Positions 1 through 8,429 of a stretch of DNA of 64,000 nucleotides are shown here, one piece after another. The notes under the pieces were generated by a model that worked only from the letters and a program-made list of their open reading frames with translations, was not told the DNA's origin and searched no databases. The stretch lies in assembly GCF_000297055.2 (NCBI RefSeq), contig NC_022357.1:2367501-2431500 (forward strand). Reading direction: 5' to 3'. Source of the DNA: Sulfuricella denitrificans skB26 (lineage in GTDB: Bacteria; Pseudomonadota; Gammaproteobacteria; Burkholderiales; Sulfuricellaceae). How positions within the stretch are numbered: position 1 is the stretch's first letter; each line of letters begins with the position of its first letter. A program made the translations under genes and the position numbers.

Positions 1-2
1 TC

Positions 3-185
3 GCCCATTGCATCGAAGTTCTGTGCCAGAAAGGCTGCAAGGAGGTTTCCCTGACCATTCTCGCCCTGGAGCGGGGAGAACCCATGGCAGAGGTACAGGA
101 ACTCAACGAGGACGAACGCCAGGTTGTTCTGAATGAGCTCAAGTCCATCATGGCTGTCTATCAGGAAGACGGTACCTGCCGGTAA
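3..185 (+). CDS. Conserved small protein of unknown function (C-terminal part)
   Basis: An open frame enters from the left edge and stops at TAA 183-185, giving the last 60 residues. The tail has three cysteines (CIEVLCQKGC) followed by an acidic helix-rich segment (DERQVVLNELKSIMAVY) and ends in DGTCR. I recognise the pattern only as a short conserved proteobacterial protein without an assigned function. The gene converges on the next one with a 4 bp gap. The N-terminus lies outside the window, so its length and start are unknown. Confidence 0.6.
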   Translation, partial: AHCIEVLCQKGCKEVSLTILALERGEPMAEVQELNEDERQVVLNELKSIMAVYQEDGTCR

Positions 186-189
186 GCGT

Positions 190-645
190 TTATTTCGGCC
201 CTGACCTGCGCCTGAACTCAAATCCGGCAATGCCTCTGACGATCTCGCTGTAAGGCAGATCCTGCAGGCTACCGAACTGCTCCTGCGCTTCCAGCACCAA
301 ACCACGGATATCCTCCACCCGTGCCTCCCCGGCATACTCCGGTTGCAACGCGGCCTGCAGACCGAGCAGTCCACCGCACTGCACTTTCACATACTTGGCA
401 TGGGGCAGCACCGCATCGGCATGGGTCACCTTGAGCGCGAATGCCGCGTTATGTCGCAGCATCCCGACCAGCAACGAGCAATCCCCCTGTGCCTGGGCGT
501 CAAGGCAGTTGACGGTATCCCGCTCCGCGATATTGATACGCGTGGCTTCACGGCATGCACACCGGCAGATCAGGATCGCCTTTTCGAACGGACAGGCGAG
601 CGGATTGGTCGCCCGATAGGCATCCTGAAAAGCTCGCTCGTCCAC
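190..645 (-). CDS. Cys-rich protein of unknown function
   Basis: 151 residues from a GTG start. The N-terminal third holds a cysteine cluster (CPF, then CRCAC, then NC and GDC) that could bind a metal or an Fe-S cluster; this is inference from spacing only. The C-terminal half is a predicted alpha/beta region ending in basic residues. It lies 21 bp downstream of the 75-residue gene at 667-894 on the same strand, so the two are probably co-transcribed. No signal peptide or membrane segment is visible. I do not recognise the family. Confidence 0.6.
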   Translation of the reverse strand: MDERAFQDAYRATNPLACPFEKAILICRCACREATRINIAERDTVNCLDAQAQGDCSLLVGMLRHNAAFALKVTHADAVLPHAKYVKVQCGGLLGLQAALQPEYAGEARVEDIRGLVLEAQEQFGSLQDLPYSEIVRGIAGFEFRRRSGPK

Positions 646-666
646 GACGCCGGATCCGTCGATTAC

Positions 667-894
667 TTAATAATCTTCGCCGGTCATCGGTTCCGGTTCA
701 CGCACTTGAGTCAGCAAGTCCTCGGCTTCCAGTTCGTTCTCGGCAAAAATCACCTTGACGGCGTAGTTATCGGTCTTTGCCATGCCTGTGCGCACCGTTT
801 TGGCAAACGCACTGGCTTCCTTGAAATTGGGGAAGGAATCAATCCTCTCCAGTTGTTTGAAGGGCGGAGTGATTTTATATACAAAATAGGGCAT
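667..894 (-). CDS. Small conserved protein of unknown function (75 aa)
   Basis: 75 residues from ATG with a good Shine-Dalgarno (AGGAGC about 6 nt upstream). The sequence starts MPYFVYKI, has a central EASAFAKTVRTG helix and an acidic tail (ENELEAEDLLTQVREPEPMTGEDY). It is soluble, without cysteines or signal peptide. It is the first gene of a two-gene unit with the Cys-rich protein downstream, and is divergent from the response regulator at 1018. The family looks familiar from betaproteobacteria, but I cannot name a function. Confidence 0.65.
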   Translation of the reverse strand: MPYFVYKITPPFKQLERIDSFPNFKEASAFAKTVRTGMAKTDNYAVKVIFAENELEAEDLLTQVREPEPMTGEDY

Positions 895-971
895 GTGAAG
901 CTCCTGACAGTGTCTTGAGTAATAAATGAATTATAACGGGCTTGTGACCGCAGGCAAGCCGATACGCTTCC

Positions 972-999
972 TTGTGTTATCCATGCTGCGTGGTAAGAT
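972..999 (+). promoter_or_regulatory. Candidate sigma-70 promoter for the two-component pair
   Basis: TTGTGT at 972-977, a 16 bp spacer and TAAGAT at 994-999. The predicted transcription start would be about 12 nt before ATG 1018, and no Shine-Dalgarno is visible there, so the mRNA would have a very short leader. This is pattern matching only. Confidence 0.35.
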
Positions 1000-1017
1000 T
1001 TCTCTATTATTACAAAT

Positions 1018-2712
1018 ATGGCCGCAAAGACGCCAAATCAAGCCATGAACGCGGAAAATTCCCAAGCAATGACATCCAGCACGGGTAGTGCGCCCATCAA
1101 TTTCCAGGAAAAGACTTTTCTGGTCATTGACGACGCAGTCGGCATGCGATCTTCAATGCGCAACACCATCAGCACCCTGGGCGGGACGCGCATCGATATG
1201 GCGGGGAATGGCATCGAGGCCATCAACCGCCTGGAACAGCGCGCTTATGACATCATCCTGTGCGACTATGATCTGGGAGGTGGCAAGGATGGCCAGCAAT
1301 TGCTGGAGGAAGCCAAGCGCCGCAAGCTGATCAAGAACTCCACCATTTTCATGATGGTGACAGCCGAGCGCAGCTATGAAAGGATCGTCAGCGCAGCCGA
1401 GCTGGTACCCGACGATTATCTGATCAAGCCCTTTGCCGGCGAAGTCCTGCGCCTGCGGCTGGAGCGCCTGGCAGAGAAAAAATCCTATTTCTCACCCGTG
1501 TTCGCCCTCATGGATACGCAGAATTACCGCCGCGCGATCCAGGTCTGCGACGATCTGCTGAATTCCCCCAACCAGTACAAACTAGACCTGATGCGGTTGA
1601 AGGCTGAAATCTGCCTGCTGCTAGGTGACTATGACACCGCTGGCAAACTGTACAAGCAAATCCTGGCGATAAGAGAGATTCCCTGGGCGCGCATGGGTCT
1701 CGCCAAGTCCATGTACCACCAAAACAATTTCGGCGATGCCGTGAACACCTTCAAGCAGGTCACGGAAAACGCCCCGAATTACATGGAAGCCTACGACTGG
1801 CTGGCAAAATCCCATTCCGCTGCAGGCGATGAGCAGGCGGCGCAACGCGCACTGATGGCGGTGACGGAAAAGTCGCCGCGCATGCTGCAGCGGCGCAAAA
1901 TGCTCGGTGAAACGGCCTACCGCAACGACGACCTGGAAACAGCACGAGACTCCTATGAGGCGGTGCTCGAATTCGGCAAGCACTCTGCCCTCACCTCGCC
2001 GGAAGACTACGCCAACCTGAGCCGGGTATACATCGACCAAGGCAAGTGCGACCAGGCTATGACGGTACTGAAGGATGCCCGCAAGACCTTCAAAAACTCG
2101 CCGGAGTCCCTGTTGCATGGCGCCGTCATGGACAGCCTGGCCTACCAGAAATCGGGCAACACGGAAGCGGCTGAAGCGGCGCTGAAGCAGGCACTGGAAA
2201 ACTTCGAGGCTTGCGACAACAAACGGGGAAGCGTGTCCCTGGACATCGCGCGCGCCTGCTTCCAGCTCGGAGATGAGGAAACCGGCAAAAAAGTCATCGA
2301 GGATTTCGTCCAGAACAATCATGACGACAGAAAAATCCTCCTCCATGCCGAAGACATGTTCAGAAAAATTGGCATGCACGACAAAGGCAAGGAGATCATC
2401 ACCAACTCCTCGCGCGAAGTGATAGACCTCAACAACCAGGCTGCCCAAATGGCTCAGGCAGGCGACCTGAGAGGATCGGCGGAGCTATTGATGCAAGCAG
2501 TGGCAAAACACCAAGGGAACACAGCGATGGCACTCAACGCTGCCCATGCCATCCTGACCTATATGCAGGCACACGGCTGGGACGAAGAATGGGGAAAATC
2601 AGCGAAAGAATATCTGACTACGGTAAAAAACCAGGAACCCGACAACCAGAAATATCTGATGCTGTCAGATCTGTTCAAGGAAACCGCAAAGAATCACGGA
2701 CTCCAGATATGA
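1018..2712 (+). CDS. Response regulator: REC domain fused to TPR repeats
   Basis: 564 residues. An N-terminal receiver domain (about residues 30-150) has the full phosphorylation set: acidic pair D38/D39, phosphoacceptor D83 in LCDYD, T115 in MMVTA and K137 in IKPF. It is followed by a long array of tetratricopeptide repeats (about 160-560) instead of a DNA-binding domain, so output is probably protein-protein interaction. The ATG at 1018 has no obvious ribosome site; ATG 1045 is an alternative that would leave REC intact. The stop overlaps the start of the histidine kinase (ATGA), so the pair is translationally coupled and very likely cognate. Confidence 0.88.
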   Translation: MAAKTPNQAMNAENSQAMTSSTGSAPINFQEKTFLVIDDAVGMRSSMRNTISTLGGTRIDMAGNGIEAINRLEQRAYDIILCDYDLGGGKDGQQLLEEAKRRKLIKNSTIFMMVTAERSYERIVSAAELVPDDYLIKPFAGEVLRLRLERLAEKKSYFSPVFALMDTQNYRRAIQVCDDLLNSPNQYKLDLMRLKAEICLLLGDYDTAGKLYKQILAIREIPWARMGLAKSMYHQNNFGDAVNTFKQVTENAPNYMEAYDWLAKSHSAAGDEQAAQRALMAVTEKSPRMLQRRKMLGETAYRNDDLETARDSYEAVLEFGKHSALTSPEDYANLSRVYIDQGKCDQAMTVLKDARKTFKNSPESLLHGAVMDSLAYQKSGNTEAAEAALKQALENFEACDNKRGSVSLDIARACFQLGDEETGKKVIEDFVQNNHDDRKILLHAEDMFRKIGMHDKGKEIITNSSREVIDLNNQAAQMAQAGDLRGSAELLMQAVAKHQGNTAMALNAAHAILTYMQAHGWDEEWGKSAKEYLTTVKNQEPDNQKYLMLSDLFKETAKNHGLQI

Positions 2713-3440
2713 CCTCCCAGGAAGGGAAACGCCAGATAGCCACTCGCGGGGAGCTCGATGCCATCGACTTTGCCGCCCTGTTCGCGGCACAAATCCACGA
2801 CCTCAAGAACCTCCTGTTCCTGCTGCTCAATTCCCTCGATGAGACCCTGAACAACTACCACGCCAGTTCCGGGACCAACGACGAAGAGCCGTCCAACCTG
2901 GCGTTGCTGAAATACAACGGCCAGCTGATCAACGACAAGCTGATCCAGATGCTTTCCCTGTTCCGCTTCGCACAGGGGCCGTATGTGATCGACATCGCCT
3001 ACCGCCCGGTGGAAGACCTGATTGAAGAAGTCGTCGCCGAAGCCAAACCGCTGCTTGGCGCCCGATCCATCGCCATCAGCAGCGATGTCGAAACGGGGCT
3101 GTGCTGGTTTTTCGACCGCGACCTCGTCGCCGGCGTGCTCAACAACGCCATACACAACGCACTCCAATGCGCGAAATCGGAAATCCGGCTCAGTGCCGCG
3201 GTGGAAAACGGCTTTCTGGCGATCCGCGTGGAAGATGACGGTGACGGCTTCCCGCAGGAAATCATGGAAAACGGTGGGCGCATGAAAAGCCTCGACCTCT
3301 CCGGCGGCAAGACCGGCCTCGGCCTGTATTTCTCCTCGGTCTGTGCCCGACTGCACACCAACAAGGACAATCCCGGGCGCATAGCGCTGAGTAACGGCAG
3401 CAGTTTGGGTGGGGCGGTGTTTACGCTATTATTGCCTTAG
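2709..3440 (+). CDS. Soluble sensor histidine kinase without sensor domain
   Basis: 243 residues, starting at ATG 2709, which overlaps the TGA of the response regulator. Longer in-frame starts exist inside the upstream gene but the ATGA overlap is more convincing. The phosphoacceptor is H30 in an HDLKN H-box. The ATP-binding region has an N-box (NNAIHNAL), a G1 box (EDDGDGFP) and a G2 box (GKTGLGLYFSS). No transmembrane, PAS or GAF region precedes the H-box, so the stimulus must be cytosolic or supplied by a partner protein. It probably phosphorylates the REC-TPR protein encoded just upstream. Confidence 0.85.
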   Translation: MTSQEGKRQIATRGELDAIDFAALFAAQIHDLKNLLFLLLNSLDETLNNYHASSGTNDEEPSNLALLKYNGQLINDKLIQMLSLFRFAQGPYVIDIAYRPVEDLIEEVVAEAKPLLGARSIAISSDVETGLCWFFDRDLVAGVLNNAIHNALQCAKSEIRLSAAVENGFLAIRVEDDGDGFPQEIMENGGRMKSLDLSGGKTGLGLYFSSVCARLHTNKDNPGRIALSNGSSLGGAVFTLLLP

Positions 3441-3486
3441 CCCGACTATTCATTTCCTTCAGTCCTGCCAAAGTAACCTCTAGCCC

Positions 3487-5199
3487 TTAAGCCTTAAACC
3501 GGCTGACCGCACTCTCCAGTGCACCCGCCAAGCTTTCCAGATGTTGCGCCTCTCCGGCAATTTCATTCGCCGCGACGCTGTTTTCTTCAGTCATTCGCGC
3601 AATCTTTTCCACATTCTGCGCCACTTGGTTGCTGGCGGCGCTTTGCTCGCGCAAGGCAGAAGAAATGTCACTAACGGCGGAAATTACCTGGTTGGCGCCG
3701 TCCCTGATCTGACTCATCGAGTCGCCGGCGCGATTCGCCATCGCCACACCTTCGGTAACACGAGTACTGCCTTCCTGCATGCTCGCCACGGCGTGGTGCG
3801 TGCCGCTCTGGATGCTGCCGATCATCGCGGTGATTTCTTCGGTAGAGCGGGCAGTCCGTTCGGCAAGCTTTCTCACTTCGTCCGCCACCACGGCGAAACC
3901 ACGCCCCTGTTCGCCGGCCCGCGCCGCCTCGATAGCGGCATTGAGCGCCAGCAGGTTGGTCTGGTCGGCGATCTCCTTGATAACGTTTACGATTGTTGAA
4001 ATCTGCGCAGAATGCTCGCCCAGTTCCTGAATGAATTGCGAGGATTGCTTTACTGAATCGGCGATCTTGCTCATTTCCGCCGCAGCGCCTCGCACTACCT
4101 CGCTACCCTGGGCGGATAGTTCGCCCGCTTTGCGGGCAATGTTGTCGGTTTCCTGCGAACTTTCCGCGACATGATCCATACTGGTCGTCACTTCTTCTAC
4201 CGCCGCCGCCATTGACGCCGTTGCTTCGCTCTGGCTCTGCGAACTTATGGCGACGTGATGCGAGGACTCTGAAAGCTTGCCGGCAGCCTGCATGACGCCG
4301 CGCGAGTTGCTAATCACTTGCTGAATAATTTCCTGGAAACTCTGGATCATCTGGTTGAATGAATGGCCGATCTGGCCGATTTCATCATTGGCGCTAACAG
4401 CGACTCGCCGCGACAGATCGTTACTGGTCTGGATCTGGTCCATTGCACTTCCCAGTTCATTCAGAGATTGGCTTATGCGGCGAATAACCATGACCATGAT
4501 CCCGCCGATCAGCGCTGCTATCGCCATAATGATGCCGATCAACCAGGTAGCGTGGTTCCAGAATATTTTGTCCACGTCGTCGAGGTAGATGCCGGAGCCG
4601 ATCAGCCAGTTCCAGCCATCGAATTTTTTGACGAAAGACAGCTTGGTGTAGAGTTCAGTGGTAGTGCCGCCGCCCACTTTGGGTTTAGGCCAGTTGTAAG
4701 TAACGTAACCCTGGCCGCCTTTGTTGGCGACTTCAGTGAAGGCGGCGAACAGATTTTTCTTGCCATCGGTTTTTTCGATGGAGCCATCCAGACCGGCCTG
4801 CATGCTCGTGGCGCAGTTGAATTTTTCGGCATCAGCTACCTTGCCGTCTAGCGCAGGCACGGTTGGGTGCATTAATACTTTCGGTATCGGGGCGGTGAAA
4901 TCGTTGATCCAGAAGTATTCCTTCTGTTCATAGCGTAATGCCTTGATCGCCTTCATCGCAGCATCTTTCGCCGCGTCCTCGGAGAGTACGCCCTTCTGCT
5001 GCAGGTCGTAAAAATGGCCGAGGAGGCTGTGGGCGCCCTCGACCAGGTGGCGGGTCTTGACCTTGCGATCCTCAAGCAGGGTGGCCTTCTCTGACTGCAA
5101 AGCAAAAACCGCGATTAGTATCATGCCTGTCAAGGCAGCGGCCATGATCAATAACAGGCGGATTTTGATGCTGATGCTTTTTGCGGCGGAATGACTCAT
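3487..5199 (-). CDS. Methyl-accepting chemotaxis protein with single-Cache sensor
   Basis: 570 residues. TM1 spans about 12-33, followed by a periplasmic sCache_2-type domain (about 40-210, with YFWIND and [15 protein letters not shown] motifs), TM2 at about 217-240, a HAMP linker, then the cytoplasmic signalling domain. The conserved hairpin tip ([22 protein letters not shown] region) and flanking methylation helices are intact. No CheR-docking pentapeptide is seen at the C-terminus (ends RFKA). sCache_2 domains usually sense small carboxylates; the ligand here is unknown. It converges on the two-component pair with a short gap and no chemotaxis operon is in the window. Confidence 0.93.
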   Translation of the reverse strand: MSHSAAKSISIKIRLLLIMAAALTGMILIAVFALQSEKATLLEDRKVKTRHLVEGAHSLLGHFYDLQQKGVLSEDAAKDAAMKAIKALRYEQKEYFWINDFTAPIPKVLMHPTVPALDGKVADAEKFNCATSMQAGLDGSIEKTDGKKNLFAAFTEVANKGGQGYVTYNWPKPKVGGGTTTELYTKLSFVKKFDGWNWLIGSGIYLDDVDKIFWNHATWLIGIIMAIAALIGGIMVMVIRRISQSLNELGSAMDQIQTSNDLSRRVAVSANDEIGQIGHSFNQMIQSFQEIIQQVISNSRGVMQAAGKLSESSHHVAISSQSQSEATASMAAAVEEVTTSMDHVAESSQETDNIARKAGELSAQGSEVVRGAAAEMSKIADSVKQSSQFIQELGEHSAQISTIVNVIKEIADQTNLLALNAAIEAARAGEQGRGFAVVADEVRKLAERTARSTEEITAMIGSIQSGTHHAVASMQEGSTRVTEGVAMANRAGDSMSQIRDGANQVISAVSDISSALREQSAASNQVAQNVEKIARMTEENSVAANEIAGEAQHLESLAGALESAVSRFKA

Positions 5200-5348
5200 C
5201 TGAGGGGACTCCCAAGAGATTGCTTTTTAAGTTGTTTTTTATGCGCGCGAGAGTCTATCTCTTTTTTTCTTGTTTGGAAACAGCGGAGAGTTACGGGGTA
5301 TCGCAATCAAGACATAGCGCTCAATTATTGGCCATTAGATTCTTGTGG

Positions 5349-6299
5349 TTATGCAAGCGCCTTTCCTCCGGATAGCACCATCTCCCTGACCGCTGGCAAC
5401 TTATCCGCCCGCCAGTGAGCGATCGCCCACTTCCAGAAATCATCCAGATCGGCTTCTTTCAATTCTGCCGGCGGAGCTTGGTTGAGGAATGCCAGCGCCT
5501 CGCACAATTGCGCCACAGAGTTGACCATATTCACCGCCGGCGCGAGAGTCTGCTTGCTGAGCTTTTCGCCACGTTCATTCACGGCCACTGGCAAGTGCAG
5601 GTAAGACGGGGTAGGCAGACTCAATAATTTTTGCAGGTAAATCTGGCGCGGAGTGGAATCGAGCAAATCGGCACCGCGCACGATGTGAGTGATCGCTTGC
5701 TCGGCGTCGTCCACCACCACCGCGATCTGGTAGGCGAACAGGCCGTCGGCACGGCGGACTACGAAGTCGCCCACCTCAGATTCCAGAATCTGGCTGATAT
5801 GCCCCTGCAGCGCATCTTCGAAGCCGACCGGCGTGAGGTCAGTGCGCACTCGCACCGCACGTGGGGCTCGACCTTCCGGCAAGCCGGCCCGACATATACC
5901 GGGGTACACCGGGCCATCGATGCCGCTGATGGCGGAATCGGCGATCTCCTTGCGGGTACAGGCGCAGGGGTAGGCTGCGCCAAGCTTTTCCAGTTCATCC
6001 AGGGCGGCGCGGTAAGCTTCGTTGCGAGCGCTCTGGACCATCACCACCCCGTCCCAGTGCAAGCCGAAGGCGTCGAGTGTGCGCAGGATGTCGTCAGCCG
6101 CACCAGGCACTGTGCGGGGCAGATCGAGATCTTCCATCCGTACCAGCCACTCGCCGCTGCGGCTGCGCGCTTCAAGAAAACTGCCGACCGCCGCCACCAG
6201 CGAGCCGAAATGCAGCGGACCGGTCGGTGATGGCGCAAAGCGACCTCGGTAAAGGGGTTTATCTTCTGGCATCTTGAAAATCATGGAGTTCAGTCCCAT
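5349..6299 (-). CDS. gluQ: Glutamyl-Q tRNA(Asp) synthetase
   Basis: Up to 316 residues. It is a truncated class I glutamyl-tRNA synthetase: HIGH-like HFGS at residues 30-33 after RGRFAPSPTGPL, KMSKS-like KLSKQ, and a Zn-type Cys set (CACTRKE, then YPGIC). The length and the lack of an anticodon-binding domain fit GluQRS, which attaches glutamate to queuosine at position 34 of tRNA(Asp). Three in-frame ATGs (6299, 6284, 6272) precede the conserved YRGRF segment and none has a clear ribosome site, so the exact start is uncertain. It is divergent from the pirin gene. Confidence 0.9.
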   Translation of the reverse strand: MGLNSMIFKMPEDKPLYRGRFAPSPTGPLHFGSLVAAVGSFLEARSRSGEWLVRMEDLDLPRTVPGAADDILRTLDAFGLHWDGVVMVQSARNEAYRAALDELEKLGAAYPCACTRKEIADSAISGIDGPVYPGICRAGLPEGRAPRAVRVRTDLTPVGFEDALQGHISQILESEVGDFVVRRADGLFAYQIAVVVDDAEQAITHIVRGADLLDSTPRQIYLQKLLSLPTPSYLHLPVAVNERGEKLSKQTLAPAVNMVNSVAQLCEALAFLNQAPPAELKEADLDDFWKWAIAHWRADKLPAVREMVLSGGKALA

Positions 6300-6333
6300 T
6301 CAAGATCATAACAAACAATAACCGGAGGCAGTC

Positions 6334-7032
6334 ATAATCAACATCCGCAAAGCCCATGAACGCGGCCATGCCGACCACGGCTGGCTGAACACCTGGCATA
6401 CGTTCTCTTTCGCCGATTACCACGATCCCGAGCAGATGGGCTATTCCAGCCTGCGCGTCATCAACGACGACCGGGTGGCGGCGGGCGGCGGCTTTCCTAC
6501 CCATCCCCACCGCGACATGGAGATCGTGACTTATGTCCTGTCTGGCGCGCTGGAACACCAGGACAGCATGGGCAACGGCACTGTGATCCGCCCCGGCGAA
6601 GTTCAGCGCATGAGCGCGGGCACCGGCATCCGGCACAGCGAATTCAATGCTTCCGCCAGCGAGGAAGTGCATCTGCTGCAAATCTGGATCATGCCGGACC
6701 GTAGCGGCCTAACGCCGAGCTATGAACAGAAATTCTTCGATGCCGCCGAAAAACTTGGCAGGCTACGCTTGGTCGCCTCGCCAGACGGCAGAGAAGGCTC
6801 GGTGACTATCCACCAGGACGCGAAGCTGTATGCCGGCCTGATCGACCCCGAGCACCCAGCCGAGCACAATCTGCCACCGGGTCGGCACGTCTATCTCCAC
6901 GTTGCCCGGGGGGCGGCCAGCCTCAACGGGGAAGCTCTGAAAGCGGGCGATGGAGCGCGCATCGAGAGTGAAAGCAAAATTCGTCTAGAATCTAATAGTT
7001 CGGCAGAAATTTTGCTGTTCGATCTGGCCTGA
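6334..7032 (+). CDS. Pirin family protein, apparent AUA start
   Basis: About 232 residues of bicupin pirin (YhaK type). The metal-site region is present (FPTHPHRDMEIVTYVL and RMSAGTGIRHSE). The first ATG in frame is at 6436 and would delete the conserved N-terminal strand encoded by codons reading IINIRKAHERGHADHGW. A strong GGAGG at 6324-6328 sits 5 nt before ATA 6334, exactly where the family's usual MINIRKA start would be, so I set the start at ATA. Family members act as quercetinases or redox/transcription cofactors; the role here is not known. It is followed after 31 bp by an Old Yellow Enzyme gene on the same strand. Confidence 0.82.
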   Translation: MINIRKAHERGHADHGWLNTWHTFSFADYHDPEQMGYSSLRVINDDRVAAGGGFPTHPHRDMEIVTYVLSGALEHQDSMGNGTVIRPGEVQRMSAGTGIRHSEFNASASEEVHLLQIWIMPDRSGLTPSYEQKFFDAAEKLGRLRLVASPDGREGSVTIHQDAKLYAGLIDPEHPAEHNLPPGRHVYLHVARGAASLNGEALKAGDGARIESESKIRLESNSSAEILLFDLA

Positions 7033-7063
7033 CCCTAAACCCACACGCCATGGAACAAATCAC

Positions 7064-8143
7064 ATGACAACTCATCTTTTCACACCGCTGCAAATGGGGC
7101 CCTATACATTGACCAACCGCATCGTCATGGCGCCGCTGACCCGAAACCGGGCAGGCGCCGGCAATGTACCCCAGCCGATGAATATCGAATATTACCGCCA
7201 GCGCGCCTCGGCCGGCCTGATCATCAGCGAGGGCTCGCAGATTTCGCCCTCTGCTGTCGGCTACCCCGCCACGCCCGGCATCCACAGCACCGAGCAGATC
7301 GCCGGCTGGAAGCGGGTGACCGATGCGGTGCATGGCCGCGGTGGGCGCATTTTCCTGCAACTGTGGCACTGCGGTCGGATTTCCCACCCCTCGCTGCTGG
7401 ATGCCGGCACGCTGCCGGTTGCGCCCTCAGCCATAAAGCCGGATGGACAGGCTTTCACCTACCGGGGATTGCAGCCCTTCGTCACGCCGCGCGCCCTGGA
7501 AGCATCCGAGTTGCCAGGCATTGTCGAGGACTACCGCAAGGCGGCGCAGAACGCCATGGAGGCGGGCTTCGATGGCGTCGAAATTCACGCCGCCAACGGC
7601 TACCTGCTCGACCAGTTCCTGCGCGACGGATCCAACCAGCGCACCGACGCCTACGGCGGCTCGCTGGAAAATCGCTGCCGCCTGCTTCTCGAAGTCACCC
7701 GGGCCGTCTCCGATGTATGGGGGGCGAACTGCGTCGGCGTACGACTTTCCCCAATCAACCCGTTCAATGACATGCACGACTCCAACCCGCAGAAGACCTT
7801 CGAGTACGTGGCGGCGGCGCTGGGTTCCTTTGGCCTGGCCTACCTGCACGGCATGGAAGGCACCATCGGCGAGAGCAAGCATGCCCCGCAGGAATTCGAC
7901 TTCACGCCCTTCCGGCGCGCCTTCAAGGGCACCTACATCACCAACGGCGGCTACGACAAGGCGCTCGCCGAAGAAGCCTTGACCACGGGCTATGCCGACC
8001 TGGTGGCCTTCGGGGTACCCTTCATCGCCAACCCGGATTTGCCGGAACGTTTCGCCGAAAATTCTCCACTTAACGAAGCCGACCCGAACACCTTCTACGG
8101 TGGCGACGAAAAAGGCTATACCGACTACCCGTTTCTCTCTTAA
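7064..8143 (+). CDS. Old Yellow Enzyme family alkene reductase (NemA-like)
   Basis: 359-residue FMN-dependent TIM-barrel oxidoreductase. The active-site signature VEIHAANGYLLDQFLRDGSN contains H175, N178 and Y180, with the substrate-anchoring residues and FMN contacts (APLTRNRA, FLQLWHCGR, YGGSLENR) intact. Members reduce activated C=C bonds and nitro or maleimide compounds using NAD(P)H. It follows the pirin gene closely and precedes a nitroreductase, so this stretch looks like a small electrophile or redox-stress group. A 268 bp palindromic repeat separates it from the nitroreductase. Confidence 0.93.
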   Translation: MTTHLFTPLQMGPYTLTNRIVMAPLTRNRAGAGNVPQPMNIEYYRQRASAGLIISEGSQISPSAVGYPATPGIHSTEQIAGWKRVTDAVHGRGGRIFLQLWHCGRISHPSLLDAGTLPVAPSAIKPDGQAFTYRGLQPFVTPRALEASELPGIVEDYRKAAQNAMEAGFDGVEIHAANGYLLDQFLRDGSNQRTDAYGGSLENRCRLLLEVTRAVSDVWGANCVGVRLSPINPFNDMHDSNPQKTFEYVAAALGSFGLAYLHGMEGTIGESKHAPQEFDFTPFRRAFKGTYITNGGYDKALAEEALTTGYADLVAFGVPFIANPDLPERFAENSPLNEADPNTFYGGDEKGYTDYPFLS

Positions 8144-8150
8144 AACACTA

Positions 8151-8418
8151 AGGGCTCGTTAATGAATAAGTTGGACATACGCTGGGGCTGGTTGGGGTGC
8201 AGTCCTAGGCGCGAGACGCGCGGTTGTGTCATTCACAACAAGCGGATCGCAACACCGGAATGCACCCCAACCAGCCCCAGCCAGAAGGGTTGCCGCGTAT
8301 TCGGGCGTCTGCGGCGTTGCAAGGCTTGCGAATGGAACAACCATTCGCCGCGCCTCGCGCCTTGCATCCATCCCGAATATGCGACAACGTATGACCAACT
8401 TATTCATTAACGAGCCCT
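8151..8418. repeat. Large structured palindromic repeat, copy A
   Basis: A 268 bp imperfect palindrome. Outer arms AGGGCTCGTTAATGAATAAG(TTGG) at 8151-8174 match 8395-8418 perfectly (24 bp), with more pairing inward. A second arm pair, 8182-8201 with 8261-8280, is perfect over 20 bp and encloses a small hairpin GTTGTG-tcatt-CACAAC (8223-8239). A third arm pair, 8290-8305 with 8372-8387, encloses a core hairpin GCGAATGG-aacaa-CCATTCGC (8328-8348). Copy B at 27635-27904 has the same five-stem layout with different stem sequences. The spurious ORFs on both strands here are by-products of the palindrome. Confidence 0.9.
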
Positions 8419-8429
8419 AAGGAACAGCA

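Noticed and set aside
8159-8410. Two overlapping 82-codon frames on opposite strands, both starting MNKL and ending QLIH
   Set aside because: They are a symmetric by-product of the palindromic repeat A; no ribosome site and no family resemblance.
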